In this document: piece by piece, positions 15,858 to 24,408 of the stretch
How the letters are laid out: every line of letters begins with the position of its first letter
How positions within the stretch are numbered: the stretch's first letter is position 1
Origin: Solirubrobacteraceae bacterium
GTDB lineage: Bacteria > Actinomycetota > Thermoleophilia > Solirubrobacterales > Solirubrobacteraceae
Assembly (NCBI GenBank): GCA_017882465.1
Contig: JADGPN010000012.1
Span: 1 to 34,650 of the forward strand
Length of the DNA: 34,650 nucleotides
Direction of reading: 5' to 3'
Translations under genes and position numbers: made by a program
The notes under the pieces: generated by a model
The model's database searches: none
What the model was told of the DNA's origin: nothing
The model's input: only the letters and a program-made list of their open reading frames with translations

Positions 15858-17164
15858 GTCGCCTGCCGGGCGCGATCGGAGATGAGCAGGAGCAGCGCCA
15901 GCAGCACGAAGTTGGCCACGATCGAGGAGCCGCCATACGAGATGAACGGGAGCGTCACACCGGTCAGCGGGATCACCCGAGTCACGCCGCCGACGATCAC
16001 GAACACCTGCAGGGCGAACACCGCGCTCAGGCCCGCCGCCAGCAGGGTCGAGAACGAGTCGCGGGCGAGCAGGGCGGTCTTGAAGCCACGCGCCACGAAC
16101 AGCAGGTAGGTGAGGATCACCGCCACGCCGCCGAACAGCCCCAGCTCGTCCGTGATGACCGCATAGATCATGTCGGTCTGCGGCGCCGGCAGCAGATAGG
16201 CCACCGGATGGCTCCCGGGCACGGTGAGCGTCGCCTGGCCGAAGCCCTGTCCGAACATCCCTCCGGCGGCCTGGGCGAACATCGAGTTGGCGACCTGGAA
16301 ACTGCCGCCCGGGCGCGCGTACAGGGTCGGATCGAGCGGATGCAACCACGCCTCGACCCGGTCGTGGACGTGAGGGATGTGGGTTCCCAGGTACCAGGCC
16401 CCGAGACCGAACGCCAGCAGGCCCACGACGACGAACGACAACCGATCGGTCGCGACATAGAGCACCGCGAGCAGGCCGCCATAGAACATCAGCGACGAGC
16501 CGATGTCGTGCAACGTGATCAGGATCAGCATCCCGATGCCCCAGATCACGACCACGGGCCCGAAGTGCTTGAGCGGCGGAATCGTGACGCCGAGGATCCT
16601 TCGCGCCCCCATCACCATGACCTGGCGCGTGTCTCGCAGGTAGCTGGCCAGGAAGACGACGAAGCCGATCTTGGCGAACTCGGTGGGCTGGAACACGAAC
16701 ACTCCCGGGATCCGCACGCCCAGATAGGCCCCGTTGGCCTGGTATCCGATCCCGGGCAGGCGGGGCAACAGCAGCAGGCCGAGCGAGACGAAGGCGATGA
16801 TGTACCGGTACTGCTCAAGCTTGCGGTAGTCCCGGAAGACGATGACCGTGACCGCGAACAGAACCAGGCCGAGTACGAACCACTGGGCCTGCTGGCGGGC
16901 GTCGGTGGCGCTGATCCGGTAGACCATCACGATCCCGAAGCTCGCCAGCAGCGCCACCAGGGGAAACATGTAGGGATCCGCGTGCGGCAGCGTGATGCGG
17001 ATGAAGACGTGCCCGGCGACGCACAGGCCGAGGAAGATCGCCCCGTAGGTGAGCGACACGTTCGAGAGCACGTTCGAGCGCTGAATGAAGACGCCCGCAA
17101 AACCGGCGGTGACCAGCAGCGAGGCCGGGATCAGGCCGAGCAACTCACGGTTGCGCGCGCTCAT
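15854..17164 (-). CDS. rodA: SEDS peptidoglycan glycosyltransferase (RodA/FtsW family)
   Basis: This 436-residue polytopic protein polymerises lipid II into glycan strands. Family motifs are FQPTEFAKIGFVVFLASYL, the WLHPLDPTLY outer loop with a conserved Asp-Pro, MFGQGFGQATLTVPGSHPVAYLLPAPQTDMIYAVITDELG-type segments, and the C-terminal GVTLPFISYGGSS. The first two hydrophobic segments before residue 60 are extra relative to short RodA and are common in actinobacterial members. It pairs with the class B PBP downstream (4-bp overlap). RodA is preferred over FtsW because it sits in the pstP-pbpA-pknB cluster, not in the dcw cluster. Confidence 0.95.
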   Translation of the reverse strand: MSARNRELLGLIPASLLVTAGFAGVFIQRSNVLSNVSLTYGAIFLGLCVAGHVFIRITLPHADPYMFPLVALLASFGIVMVYRISATDARQQAQWFVLGLVLFAVTVIVFRDYRKLEQYRYIIAFVSLGLLLLPRLPGIGYQANGAYLGVRIPGVFVFQPTEFAKIGFVVFLASYLRDTRQVMVMGARRILGVTIPPLKHFGPVVVIWGIGMLILITLHDIGSSLMFYGGLLAVLYVATDRLSFVVVGLLAFGLGAWYLGTHIPHVHDRVEAWLHPLDPTLYARPGGSFQVANSMFAQAAGGMFGQGFGQATLTVPGSHPVAYLLPAPQTDMIYAVITDELGLFGGVAVILTYLLFVARGFKTALLARDSFSTLLAAGLSAVFALQVFVIVGGVTRVIPLTGVTLPFISYGGSSIVANFVLLALLLLISDRARQAT

Positions 17165-17174
17165 CCGCGGACCC

Positions 17175-18440
17175 TCACCTCGACACCTGGCCGAGCTCGA
17201 GCGCCTTGACCAAGTTCGAGGCGTCCGATTGCGAGCGCAGGTGATGGTTGAGCAGCTGGCTGCGGCGATCGGCCGGGACGGCGGACACCGGGACGCCGGA
17301 CACGTAGTAGCTCTCGTAGAGCTTGATCCCGGCCGGCAGATCGTAGGGCAGGCCGCGGTAGATGGTCACGACCCCCTGCGAGTTGGTACCCACGAAGAAC
17401 AGCTGCCGACTGGCCAGCCAGCCGCCGCCGCCGAGCAGGAACAGGACAATCAGCGTCGACACCGCGGCCGCCACCGGTTTCCAATGGCGGCGGCGGCCGG
17501 TGGCCGGTGCGGACGGCGGAGGACCTTGCGTGCGGGCCAGGCGAGGCCGCCGGCGTCGCCGCGCCTCTGCCGCAGACGCGGCAGCGGCGGGCGCCGCGGG
17601 CGGGGTGCCGGCGGACGAGGTGGCGGTGTTCGCCGGGGCGGGTGTTCGCTGCGCGACGGCGCCACCGGCGACCTGCGGCGCCGTGATGCCGACCAGGGTC
17701 GGTTGATCGACGGCTGCGTCGGGGCCCACCTCCTCGAGCCGGAAGAGGACGACGGTGATGTTGTCGCGACCCCCGGCGTGGTTGGCCTCGTCGATCAGTC
17801 CCTGCGCCGCTTCCTCGAGCCCCGTGGAGCGAGCCAGGACCTCGGCGACCCGCTCGTCGGAGATCATCGACGTCAATCCGTCGCTGCACAGCAGGACGAT
17901 GTCGCCGGCCCGCAGCGGGTAGGTCCAGGTATCGACCGCGACGTCGGCCTCGGGCCCGAGTGCCCGGGTAATGATCGAGCGCTGTGGGTGCTCGGCGGCC
18001 TGCTCCTCGGTCAGCTTGCCGCGGCGCACGAGCTCGTCGACCAGTGAATGGTCCTGCGTCAGGCGCTCGAGCGCCCCGTCGCGGAACAGGTACGCGCGAC
18101 TGTCGCCGACATGGGCGATGGACAGGTCGTCGCGGTCGACATACGCCGCCGTCAGCGTCGTCCCCATGCCCGCGCGCTCCGGCTCGGTGCGGGACAGCTC
18201 GTGGATGCGCTTGTTGGCCTCGCGCGCGCGGCTGGCCAGCCGCTCCTCGGGGCTACCGTCCTCGGGCAGGCCCTGCTCGAACGTCTCCACCGCGATCCGT
18301 GAGGCCACCTCGCCGGCCTGCGCCCCACCCATTCCGTCCGCGACCACGAACACGGGGGAGCGCGCATAGGCGGAGTCCTCGTTGTCCCGGCGCTGAAGGC
18401 CGGTGTCGGTCTTGGCGACTGTCTCTGCGGCGCGGAGCAT
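17175..18440 (-). CDS. pstP: PP2C-family Ser/Thr phosphatase with membrane anchor (PstP-like)
   Basis: The 421-residue protein has an N-terminal PPM/PP2C catalytic domain (about 5-236) with metal ligands in RRDNEDS, Asp35 of DGMGG, GDSRAY (112-117), SDG (187-189) and Asp226 of GGRDNIT. A 80-residue Ala/Pro/Arg-rich linker precedes one membrane segment (about 322-344) and a roughly 75-residue outer domain (TIYRGLPYDLP...LYESYYVSGV). It dephosphorylates PknB, PbpA and FHA proteins in known systems, resetting cell-wall control. The stop lies 10 bp before rodA; the start is 9 bp after the fhaB stop. The outer domain is also found in mycobacterial PstP; its ligand is unknown. Confidence 0.95.
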   Translation of the reverse strand: MLRAAETVAKTDTGLQRRDNEDSAYARSPVFVVADGMGGAQAGEVASRIAVETFEQGLPEDGSPEERLASRAREANKRIHELSRTEPERAGMGTTLTAAYVDRDDLSIAHVGDSRAYLFRDGALERLTQDHSLVDELVRRGKLTEEQAAEHPQRSIITRALGPEADVAVDTWTYPLRAGDIVLLCSDGLTSMISDERVAEVLARSTGLEEAAQGLIDEANHAGGRDNITVVLFRLEEVGPDAAVDQPTLVGITAPQVAGGAVAQRTPAPANTATSSAGTPPAAPAAAASAAEARRRRRPRLARTQGPPPSAPATGRRRHWKPVAAAVSTLIVLFLLGGGGWLASRQLFFVGTNSQGVVTIYRGLPYDLPAGIKLYESYYVSGVPVSAVPADRRSQLLNHHLRSQSDASNLVKALELGQVSR

Positions 18441-18449
18441 CGTGAATCG

Positions 18450-18938
18450 TTACTGCAGGTAGGAGAACTCGCTGTCGCCGATCCGGATGCGGTCGCCGCT
18501 GTGCAGCGGCTGGGGTCCGGTGAGCGGCTGTTCGTTGAGGTAGGTGCCGTTGGTGGAGCCGAGATCCTCAATCACGATCACGTGTCCTTGCCGAGAGATA
18601 CGCGCGTGACGCGATGAGGCAAACGGATCCTCGAGCTGGATCTCGACATCCCCCCTGCCGAGAGTAGCGCCGTCGCTGAGGTCGTAGGCCACTCCCGGTT
18701 CGTGGCCGAGCGCGCGGTCGACCATCAGCCGTGGTTCGAACGCGTCGTCGAGCTCGCCGAGCCCCGAGGCCGCCGAGTACATCCCGGTCGCGTCCGCCGC
18801 AGGGGCTTCATCGGAGACGACCACCCCGCCGCGCCCGCGCCGCAGGTCCTTGAGGGCACTGCGCACGACCCACAGCAGGAACAGATACAGGACGGCGAGA
18901 AAGCCGAACTTGAGACCAACGGAGACGGGCTCGAGCAT
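18450..18938 (-). CDS. fhaB: Membrane-anchored FHA-domain protein (FhaB/FipA-like)
   Basis: The 162-residue protein has an N-terminal membrane segment (about 8-27, KFGFLAVLYLFLLWVVRSAL), a charged linker, and one FHA domain (about 85-160) with the phosphothreonine-binding core GATLGRGD, SSRHARI, DLGSTNGTYLN and GDRIRIGDSEF. FHA modules bind phospho-Thr made by PknB-type kinases. In mycobacteria the counterpart FipA/FhaB binds PknB-phosphorylated division proteins. It is 17 bp from fhaA and 9 bp from pstP in the same operon. Confidence 0.93.
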   Translation of the reverse strand: MLEPVSVGLKFGFLAVLYLFLLWVVRSALKDLRRGRGGVVVSDEAPAADATGMYSAASGLGELDDAFEPRLMVDRALGHEPGVAYDLSDGATLGRGDVEIQLEDPFASSRHARISRQGHVIVIEDLGSTNGTYLNEQPLTGPQPLHSGDRIRIGDSEFSYLQ

Positions 18939-18955
18939 CGCGTGACACCTCGCCG

Positions 18956-19714
18956 CTATTCCAGCTCGAACTTCATGACCGAAGTGCCGAGCTCGATCTC
19001 GTCACCCGGCTTGACGACCTGCGGACCCTCGATCCTGCGTCCGTTGAGACTGACGCCGTTGGTCGATCCGAGGTCGTTGACCACCCAGGAACCGCCGCGG
19101 GGCCGCACCTCGGCATGCTGGCGCGACACGTTCGGATCGCTCAGGACGACATCGCACTGGCGACTGCGCCCGATCGTGGCCCCGGCGGAGCCCACGACAA
19201 GCCGCTTCCCCTCGACCAGCAGCAGCGCGGTCTCGTTGCGCACCCGGGCCCGCTCCTCGAGCGGCTCGGCGACCCGATCGGCGCTCGAGTAGATCATCGT
19301 GCGCCCGGACTCCTCGGCCTGAGCCTCCTGGCCGGGCGCCTCGGCCGGGCGGACGATCCGCGTCTGGATGCCGAACTCGCCGAGCCCCAGGCGCCCGTCG
19401 GTCTCGAACTCGATCACCGGGCGCGAGAGCATCGCCAGGCGCTCGCGGCGCGCGTACTCGAGCAGGTATCCGGCCAGCTCACCGGCGAGCGCATCCTCGT
19501 AGCCGGAGAAACGGTCACGATCGGCAGGAGACAGGAATACCCGGTACTCGTTGGGCACATATGTGCGCGAGACCGAGAACGACTTGTGCTCCTCCATCTC
19601 CCGCGCGAGCTTACGAGCGATCTCGACCGGGCGCACCTCGGACCGGAAGGCACGGCTGAACGTCCCCTCGACGAGGCCGGCGATCTTACTCTCGAGGCTC
19701 TTGAGCACACTCAT
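18956..19714 (-). CDS. fhaA: DUF3662 and FHA domain protein (FhaA-like)
   Basis: This 252-residue protein starts with a DUF3662/FhaA N-terminal domain (MSVLKSLESKIAGLVEGTFSR... about 1-130), whose family signature is FRSEVRPVEIARKLAREME and YVPNEYRVFLSP. A linker follows, then an FHA domain (about 170-250: GATIGRSRQCDVVLSDPNVS, SRQHAEV, DLGSTNGVSLNGRR, GDEIELGTS). In mycobacteria FhaA binds the phosphorylated pseudokinase domain of MviN and regulates lipid II supply. Start ATG 19714 gives the standard N-terminus, with AGGGG about 8 nt upstream; longer in-frame starts would run into the upstream kinase gene. Confidence 0.94.
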   Translation of the reverse strand: MSVLKSLESKIAGLVEGTFSRAFRSEVRPVEIARKLAREMEEHKSFSVSRTYVPNEYRVFLSPADRDRFSGYEDALAGELAGYLLEYARRERLAMLSRPVIEFETDGRLGLGEFGIQTRIVRPAEAPGQEAQAEESGRTMIYSSADRVAEPLEERARVRNETALLLVEGKRLVVGSAGATIGRSRQCDVVLSDPNVSRQHAEVRPRGGSWVVNDLGSTNGVSLNGRRIEGPQVVKPGDEIELGTSVMKFELE

Positions 19715-19740
19715 GGCACGCCCCTGGGGGCAGGATGATG

Positions 19741-21609
19741 CTACGCAAGTCCGGCTTGCGACCGCCGCGACTGGCGGGCCGAGCGCCATGAGCGAGTGGC
19801 GAGCGGGGCGAGCGCGACAACGACGCTCGCGATCGCCCCGAGCACCGCGCCGCGCGGCGCCCCGTATCCGGGCGGTACGTGGGCGGCGCGCACCGCGGCC
19901 CCGGTGGCCGATACGAGCACGGCAGCCCAGGCCGCGACGCGGACCAAGTCGAGCGCGGGCGAGCGGCCGCGGACGACCCAGGGCAGCACCGCCGCACCGG
20001 CGCCCCACACCGCAGCCGGCAGCAGGATGCCCGAGGTGATCATCGGGCCGAGCACGTCGTGCACGGTCACCTGCAACGACCCCGTCCACACCGGCGGCGA
20101 GGGCATGCCGGGGGGACGACCGAGGTAGAGGGCGGTTCCGGCCAGCCGCTCGGCCAGCGCGATCCAGAGCCATCCCGTGATCCCGAGCGCGGCGCGCCGC
20201 CAGACGCCCCGGGCACGGCCGGCCAGTGCCGGCCAGGCGCCGGCCAGCCCGAGCACCCCCAGCGCCGGGGCTCCGACGCAGAGCGGCCAGGCCGAGGGAG
20301 AGAAAGGCAACAGCACGACGGGGATAAGGGCCCCCAGCGCCAGGCCCAGAGAGGCGCCGGGCTGATGATCGACCGCCAGCAGCACGCAGAGAGCGGCGGA
20401 CACGATCAGCCATCCGAGCCGCGGCAACGCAGCGACCAGCAACCCACCGAACAGACCCGCGGCCAGCGGGGCGACCGGGGAGGACTGCAGCAGATGGGAC
20501 ACCAGCGACCCGATGAGCGCGGCTGCGGCGCAGGCGGCGAGTACTCGCGCGCCGAGCGGGACCGGGCGCGGCGCGCGGGCGGCGGCGGCGGCCGGAGGAG
20601 CCTCGGCGGTGTCCTGCGCCGGCGCGCGAGGCTCACATGACTCGGGTCCAGCCGGCGCGGCGCGGCCGGCCGAGGCGATCTCGGTGCGCGGCCGCCAGGG
20701 GCCCGCGACCACGCCGGGGCGGTCCTGAACCCCCGCAAGCGACGCGGTGAGCGCGGCGCGCAGGTGCTCGATGCTCCCACGCTCGCGCGCGCGTGGGCGC
20801 AGGGCCTGGTCGATTCCCTGGCCGAGCTCGCGCGGCAGGTCCCGCCGCTGGCGCCGGAGTGGAGGCAGATGCGTGGCCAGGCGGCGTGCGTTCTGCGCCA
20901 GGGCCCCGGTTCGGATCGGGTTGAGGCCGGTGAGCGCCTCGTAGAGCACCAGAGCCAGCGCATACAGATCGGCGGCGGCGCCCGCCTCCCGTCCCTCGGC
21001 CTGCTCCGGCGCCATGTACGCCGCGGTGCCCACGACGTCGCCGGTGCGGGTCAGCGAATCGCCCCCGAGCACTCGCGCGACTCCGAAATCGGTCAGTTTT
21101 GCCACCTGGTCGCGCGTCGTGGGACGCGCAGGAACGAGAATGTTGGAGGGCTTGACATCACGGTGGACCACCCCCTCAGAGTGCGCGTGCGAGAGCGCGT
21201 CGCAGAGCGCGATCCCGATCGTGAGCACATCGCGATCCGAGAGACGGCCGGCCTGGAGCAGCTCGTCCAGGGTCGTGCCCCGCACCAGCTCCGAGACGAG
21301 GTAGGCACCTTCGTCGTCAGCGCCCGCCTCGTACAGCGTCACGATGCCCGGATGGGCCAGGCGAGCAGCCGCCCGCGCCTCGCGCTCGAAGCGGCCACCG
21401 ACGACCCGCTCACGCGCCACGATCTTGACCGCCACGTCGCGGTCCAGCCGCTCGTCTCGGGCCATCCACACGGTTCCGAACGCGCCTGCCCCGAGCCGGC
21501 GATGCAGCCGGTAGCGGTCGAGCACCAACGGCCCCGGCGGCGCCGCCCGGCGCTCGCGGGGTCCTCGGGTGGCCGGATCGCCCGCGGTGGAAAGCTCGCT
21601 TCGGGTCAT
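19741..21609 (-). CDS. Ser/Thr protein kinase with large polytopic membrane domain
   Basis: The 622-residue protein joins an N-terminal Hanks-type kinase (about 31-290: LGAGAFGTVWMA, Lys62 in VAVK, HRDVKPSN with Asp151, DFG 174-176, GTAAYMAPEQ) to a Pro/Ala linker (about 305-350) and a membrane domain with about seven or eight hydrophobic segments (about 353-610). The membrane part resembles no named sensor module I know. The gene is first in the fha-pstP-rodA-pbpA-pknB-ddl operon, 26 bp before fhaA, so it probably acts on the same cell-wall network. No clear ribosome binding site precedes ATG 21609, and the divergent CARDB-protein gene begins 141 bp away. Kinase residues needed for catalysis are all present. 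Confidence 0.9.
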   Translation of the reverse strand: MTRSELSTAGDPATRGPRERRAAPPGPLVLDRYRLHRRLGAGAFGTVWMARDERLDRDVAVKIVARERVVGGRFEREARAAARLAHPGIVTLYEAGADDEGAYLVSELVRGTTLDELLQAGRLSDRDVLTIGIALCDALSHAHSEGVVHRDVKPSNILVPARPTTRDQVAKLTDFGVARVLGGDSLTRTGDVVGTAAYMAPEQAEGREAGAAADLYALALVLYEALTGLNPIRTGALAQNARRLATHLPPLRRQRRDLPRELGQGIDQALRPRARERGSIEHLRAALTASLAGVQDRPGVVAGPWRPRTEIASAGRAAPAGPESCEPRAPAQDTAEAPPAAAAARAPRPVPLGARVLAACAAAALIGSLVSHLLQSSPVAPLAAGLFGGLLVAALPRLGWLIVSAALCVLLAVDHQPGASLGLALGALIPVVLLPFSPSAWPLCVGAPALGVLGLAGAWPALAGRARGVWRRAALGITGWLWIALAERLAGTALYLGRPPGMPSPPVWTGSLQVTVHDVLGPMITSGILLPAAVWGAGAAVLPWVVRGRSPALDLVRVAAWAAVLVSATGAAVRAAHVPPGYGAPRGAVLGAIASVVVALAPLATRSWRSARQSRRSQAGLA

Positions 21610-21709
21610 GGGGGGCTTTTCAACGCCGCGGCCCTTGTCCCTGCGGTCAGTCGGCCGCTCGAGGCTGCATGAGCGCTTACGAGATTCCCTTTCCAGCCGT
21701 CCCGGCAGT

Positions 21710-21715
21710 CATACT
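21710..21715 (+). promoter_or_regulatory. -10-like box (CATACT) before the CARDB-protein gene
   Basis: CATACT lies 35 nt before the TTG start at 21751. Unlike most promoters here it would give a leader with a real Shine-Dalgarno (AAGGAG at about 21736-21741, roughly 9 nt before the start). The 141-bp divergent gap holds no other clear signal, and I see no convincing promoter for the opposing kinase operon. Confidence 0.35.
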
Positions 21716-21750
21716 GAACGTTTCCGGATCCGGGAAGGAGCGAGAAAAGC

Positions 21751-22845
21751 TTGTCGTTCTTCGACGAGGCAGACGAGCCACGCACAGAGCCGCGTACACG
21801 CCGGCCCTCGGGGACCGGCCGCCGGCCGCCGAACCAGCAACAGTCGATCCAGGCGCGCCGCGCCGTGGCCGGCGTGGCCATTGTCATCATCCTGATCCTG
21901 ATCGTGCTGGGAGTCCACGGCTGTCAGGTCAGCGCCCGCAACAGCTCGCTCAAGGACTACAACAACAACGTCGCCTCGATCATCGCCTCGTCCGACAACA
22001 CCGGGCAGCAGTTCTTCAACCTGCTCTCCGGGGCCGGCGGCGCCAGCAATGCCCAGAACCTCACCAACCAGCTGAACCAGACCCGGGTCGCCGCTGACTC
22101 CCAGCTCAAGCACACCCAGTCGATCGACGTCCCCAGCGAGGTCCAGAACGCCCAGTCGAATCTCCTGCTGACGCTGACCATGCGCCGCGACGGGATCGCC
22201 AACATCGCCCAGCTGATCCAGCCGGCGCTCAGCAACACCAACAATCAGAGCGCGATCAACCAGATCGCCGCCAACAACGCGCGCTTCTACGCCTCCGACG
22301 TTCTCTACACGGACTACACGGCGACCGCGATCGCCGCCGCCCTGCACGCCGCCGGCGTCCCCGTCGGGCCCAACGGTGAGACGATCCCGTCCGGGCAGTT
22401 CCTGCCCGACCTCGGCTGGCTCAGCCCCGACTTCGTCGCCACGAAGCTCGGCGCCAGCAGCTCGCCGTCCACCTCCAGCGGCCCGGTGGCGCCCGGCACC
22501 CACGGTCACTCGCTTGACTCCGTGAGCGTCGGCGGGACAACCTTGCAGAGCGGCTCCACCAACACCATCCCCCGGACCCCGACCCCCAGCTTCACGGTCA
22601 ACCTCACCAACAGCGGGCAGAACAACGAGAAGAACGTGACCATCAAGGTGGCGGTCAGCGGCACCGGCGTCAGCGGGCAGACGGTCGTCCCGCAGACCAC
22701 CGCTGGGCAATCCACCTCCGCGACCGTTCCCCTCAACCAGTCCCCGCCGGCCGGCAACTACACCGTCACGGTGACCGTCAATCCGGTGCCCGGCGAGAAG
22801 AACACGGCCAACAACACGCAGTCGTTCCCGGTCACCTTCCAATAG
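21751..22845 (+). CDS. Membrane-anchored extracellular protein with CARDB-like C-terminal domain
   Basis: The 364-residue product has a basic, Pro-rich N-terminal tail (about 1-36), one hydrophobic anchor (about 38-57, AVAGVAIVIILILIVLGVHG), a long Asn/Gln/Ser-rich helical outer region (about 60-235), and a C-terminal beta domain (about 250-364). The C-terminal part has the pattern FTVNLTNSGQNNEKNVTIKV...STSATVPLNQSPPAGNYTVTVTVNPVPGEKNTANNTQSF, which matches CARDB/APHP-like Ig-fold adhesion domains. No enzyme motif is present; a surface or cell-wall role is likely. The start is TTG with AAGGAG upstream; no in-frame ATG precedes the anchor. Function is unknown. Confidence 0.85.
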   Translation: MSFFDEADEPRTEPRTRRPSGTGRRPPNQQQSIQARRAVAGVAIVIILILIVLGVHGCQVSARNSSLKDYNNNVASIIASSDNTGQQFFNLLSGAGGASNAQNLTNQLNQTRVAADSQLKHTQSIDVPSEVQNAQSNLLLTLTMRRDGIANIAQLIQPALSNTNNQSAINQIAANNARFYASDVLYTDYTATAIAAALHAAGVPVGPNGETIPSGQFLPDLGWLSPDFVATKLGASSSPSTSSGPVAPGTHGHSLDSVSVGGTTLQSGSTNTIPRTPTPSFTVNLTNSGQNNEKNVTIKVAVSGTGVSGQTVVPQTTAGQSTSATVPLNQSPPAGNYTVTVTVNPVPGEKNTANNTQSFPVTFQ

Positions 22846-22854
22846 ACCCCGGAT

Positions 22855-22882
22855 CGGCGGGCGCACCTCCACGCATCCGCCG
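22855..22882 (+). terminator. Weak hairpin after the CARDB-protein gene
   Basis: CGGCGG at 22855 pairs with CCGCCG ending at 22882, with a GCG/CGC inner extension and a 2-nt bulge. It lies 10 bp after the stop and has no U-run, so termination is only possible. Confidence 0.3.
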
Positions 22883-22888
22883 GGCCCT

Positions 22889-22894
22889 TATCCT
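22889..22894 (+). promoter_or_regulatory. -10 box (TATCCT) of the DUF4446 gene
   Basis: TATCCT is followed by 8 nt and GTG 22903, with no ribosome binding site, which fits a leaderless transcript. Confidence 0.5.
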
Positions 22895-22902
22895 TGCAGG
22901 CG

Positions 22903-23421
22903 GTGCACGATCTCACCAGCACGGCGGGAATCGTGGCGATCGCGGCTGCTGCGGTCGCCGTGCTGGCGCTCGCGCTCTGCGCCGGGCTGGCGGTGCGCCT
23001 GCGCCGCGTCCGCGCCGATCAGCGCGTGGTGCTCGGCGACCGGGGCCAGGATCTGGTCGAGCACGCGGCCGCGCTCGATCGTCAGTTCCAGGCACTTCAT
23101 CAGTACGTGGAGAACGCCGCCGCCGGCCTCACCGGGCGGATGGAGGCGGCGGAGTACCGGCTGGACGGTGTCATGGCATACCGGGCCCTGATCCGCTACG
23201 ACGCCTACGGCGAGATGTCAGGCCGCCAATCGACCTCGATCGCGTTGCTCGACGCGACCCGGTCGGGCCTCGTGCTCTCCTCGATCCACCATCGCGATCA
23301 GGCCCGCCTCTATGCCAAGCAGGTTCGTGACGGCCAGGCCGAGCTCGAGCTGTCTCCCGAGGAGAACGAAGCGATCAGGCTGGCGCTTCTGGGCGACGGC
23401 GACCGCCCAGCACCGGCGTAG
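22903..23421 (+). CDS. DUF4446 family membrane protein
   Basis: This 172-residue protein has one N-terminal membrane segment (about 7-30), then a basic patch, a helical region (VRADQRVVLGDRGQDLVEHAAALDRQF) and the conserved DUF4446 core (YRLDGVMAYRALIRYDAYGEMSGRQSTSIALLD...GLVLSSIHHRDQARLYAKQV...ELSPEENEAI). The family is found in Gram-positive bacteria, has no known biochemical role and often lies near chromosome-partition or origin-proximal genes. I prefer the GTG start at 22903 because of the -10 box 8 nt upstream; TTG 22894 in frame would overlap that box. pheA begins 15 bp downstream and is probably co-transcribed. Confidence 0.9.
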   Translation: MHDLTSTAGIVAIAAAAVAVLALALCAGLAVRLRRVRADQRVVLGDRGQDLVEHAAALDRQFQALHQYVENAAAGLTGRMEAAEYRLDGVMAYRALIRYDAYGEMSGRQSTSIALLDATRSGLVLSSIHHRDQARLYAKQVRDGQAELELSPEENEAIRLALLGDGDRPAPA

Positions 23422-23436
23422 GCGTGGAGCAGAGCT

Positions 23437-24294
23437 TTGGTCGTCGGGTATTTCGGCCCAGAGGGCACGCACACGCACGAGGCGCTGATCGCGGCGACGG
23501 GCGGTCAGGTGCTCGAGCCGATGTCCTTCCCGACCATCCATGACACGGTGATGGCGGTCCAGGCGGGGACAGTCGAGCGCGCCTTGGTCCCGATCGAGAA
23601 CTCGATGGAGGGCTCCGTGAACGCGACGCTCGACGCCCTGGCGATTGAGGCCGCCGAGGTGGCGATCGTGGGGGAGGTGGTGCAGCCGATCGAGCAGTGC
23701 CTGATCGCGCGCGTCGCGCTGGACCTGGTTGAGATCGACACCGTCGTCTCCCACCCTCAGGCCAATGCGCAGTGTGCCCGCTTCATCCGCACCCACCTCC
23801 CGAGGGCAGCGGTCCTGGCTTCGAGCTCGACCGCCGACGCCGTCCGGCTAGTGGCCGACCACGGCGGGCCCTGGGCGGCGTTGGGCAACCGCCTCGCGGC
23901 CGAGCGCTATGGGTGTGTCGTCCTCCGCTCCGCGGTCGAGGACGTGCCCGGCAACGAGACGCGATTCGTATGGTTGGGGCCGGCCGGAGCGGCGCCCGGA
24001 CGCCCCGGCGCCGATGCGGATCCGATCGCTCCGTGGAAGACGGCGATCGTGTTCTGGGGTGCGGGGTCAGAGCACCCCGGATGGCTGGTCAGCTGCCTCT
24101 CGGAGTTCGCGCAGCGGGGAGTCAACTTGACCCGGATCGAGTCCCGCCCACGCCGGCTGGGGCTCGGGAGTTACATGTTCTTCGCCGATCTGGAGGGTCG
24201 CGACCGCGAGCTCGATGTCGCAGCGGCGCTGGCCGGGGTGCAGGCGCACGTCGACGTTCTGCGTGTGCTGGGATCATTCCCGGTTGCGGTATGA
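23437..24294 (+). CDS. pheA: Prephenate dehydratase
   Basis: The 285-residue enzyme converts prephenate to phenylpyruvate in phenylalanine synthesis. The catalytic domain carries GYFGPEGTHTHEAL, LVPIENSMEGSVNATLDAL, HPQANAQCARFI and the signature NETRFVWLG with the catalytic Thr-Arg-Phe. A C-terminal ACT domain (about 200-280: PGWLVSCLSEFAQRGVNLTRIESRPRRLGLGSYMFFADLEG) holds the ESRP motif that senses phenylalanine, so feedback inhibition is expected. It is a stand-alone dehydratase with no chorismate mutase part. The start is TTG with GGAG about 7 nt upstream; there is no ATG in frame before the conserved N-terminus. Confidence 0.96.
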   Translation: MVVGYFGPEGTHTHEALIAATGGQVLEPMSFPTIHDTVMAVQAGTVERALVPIENSMEGSVNATLDALAIEAAEVAIVGEVVQPIEQCLIARVALDLVEIDTVVSHPQANAQCARFIRTHLPRAAVLASSSTADAVRLVADHGGPWAALGNRLAAERYGCVVLRSAVEDVPGNETRFVWLGPAGAAPGRPGADADPIAPWKTAIVFWGAGSEHPGWLVSCLSEFAQRGVNLTRIESRPRRLGLGSYMFFADLEGRDRELDVAAALAGVQAHVDVLRVLGSFPVAV

Positions 24295-24371
24295 GTGCCC
24301 TGGTCCAGGAGGCGGCGCCTCGGTGGCGGGCCGTGCGGGGCGCGACCTCAGCCCGCTGGTCAGCTACATGA
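24291..24371 (+). CDS. Possible 26-residue ORF coupled to pheA
   Basis: An ATG in a 4-bp ATGA overlap with the pheA stop opens a 26-codon frame (MSALVQEAAPRW..., ending TGA at 24371). The overlap matches how real genes here are coupled, but the peptide has no recognisable motif, so it may be chance or the start of a lost gene. Confidence 0.2.
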   Translation: MSALVQEAAPRWRAVRGATSARWSAT

Positions 24372-24393
24372 CCGGAATCGTCTTTTCCCCCGG

Positions 24394-24399
24394 TAGACT
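24394..24399 (+). promoter_or_regulatory. -10 box (TAGACT) of the HNH gene
   Basis: TAGACT lies 9 nt before ATG 24409. No Shine-Dalgarno is present. The mRNA would have a leader of about 0-3 nt. Confidence 0.5.
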
Positions 24400-24408
24400 G
24401 GCGCGATC

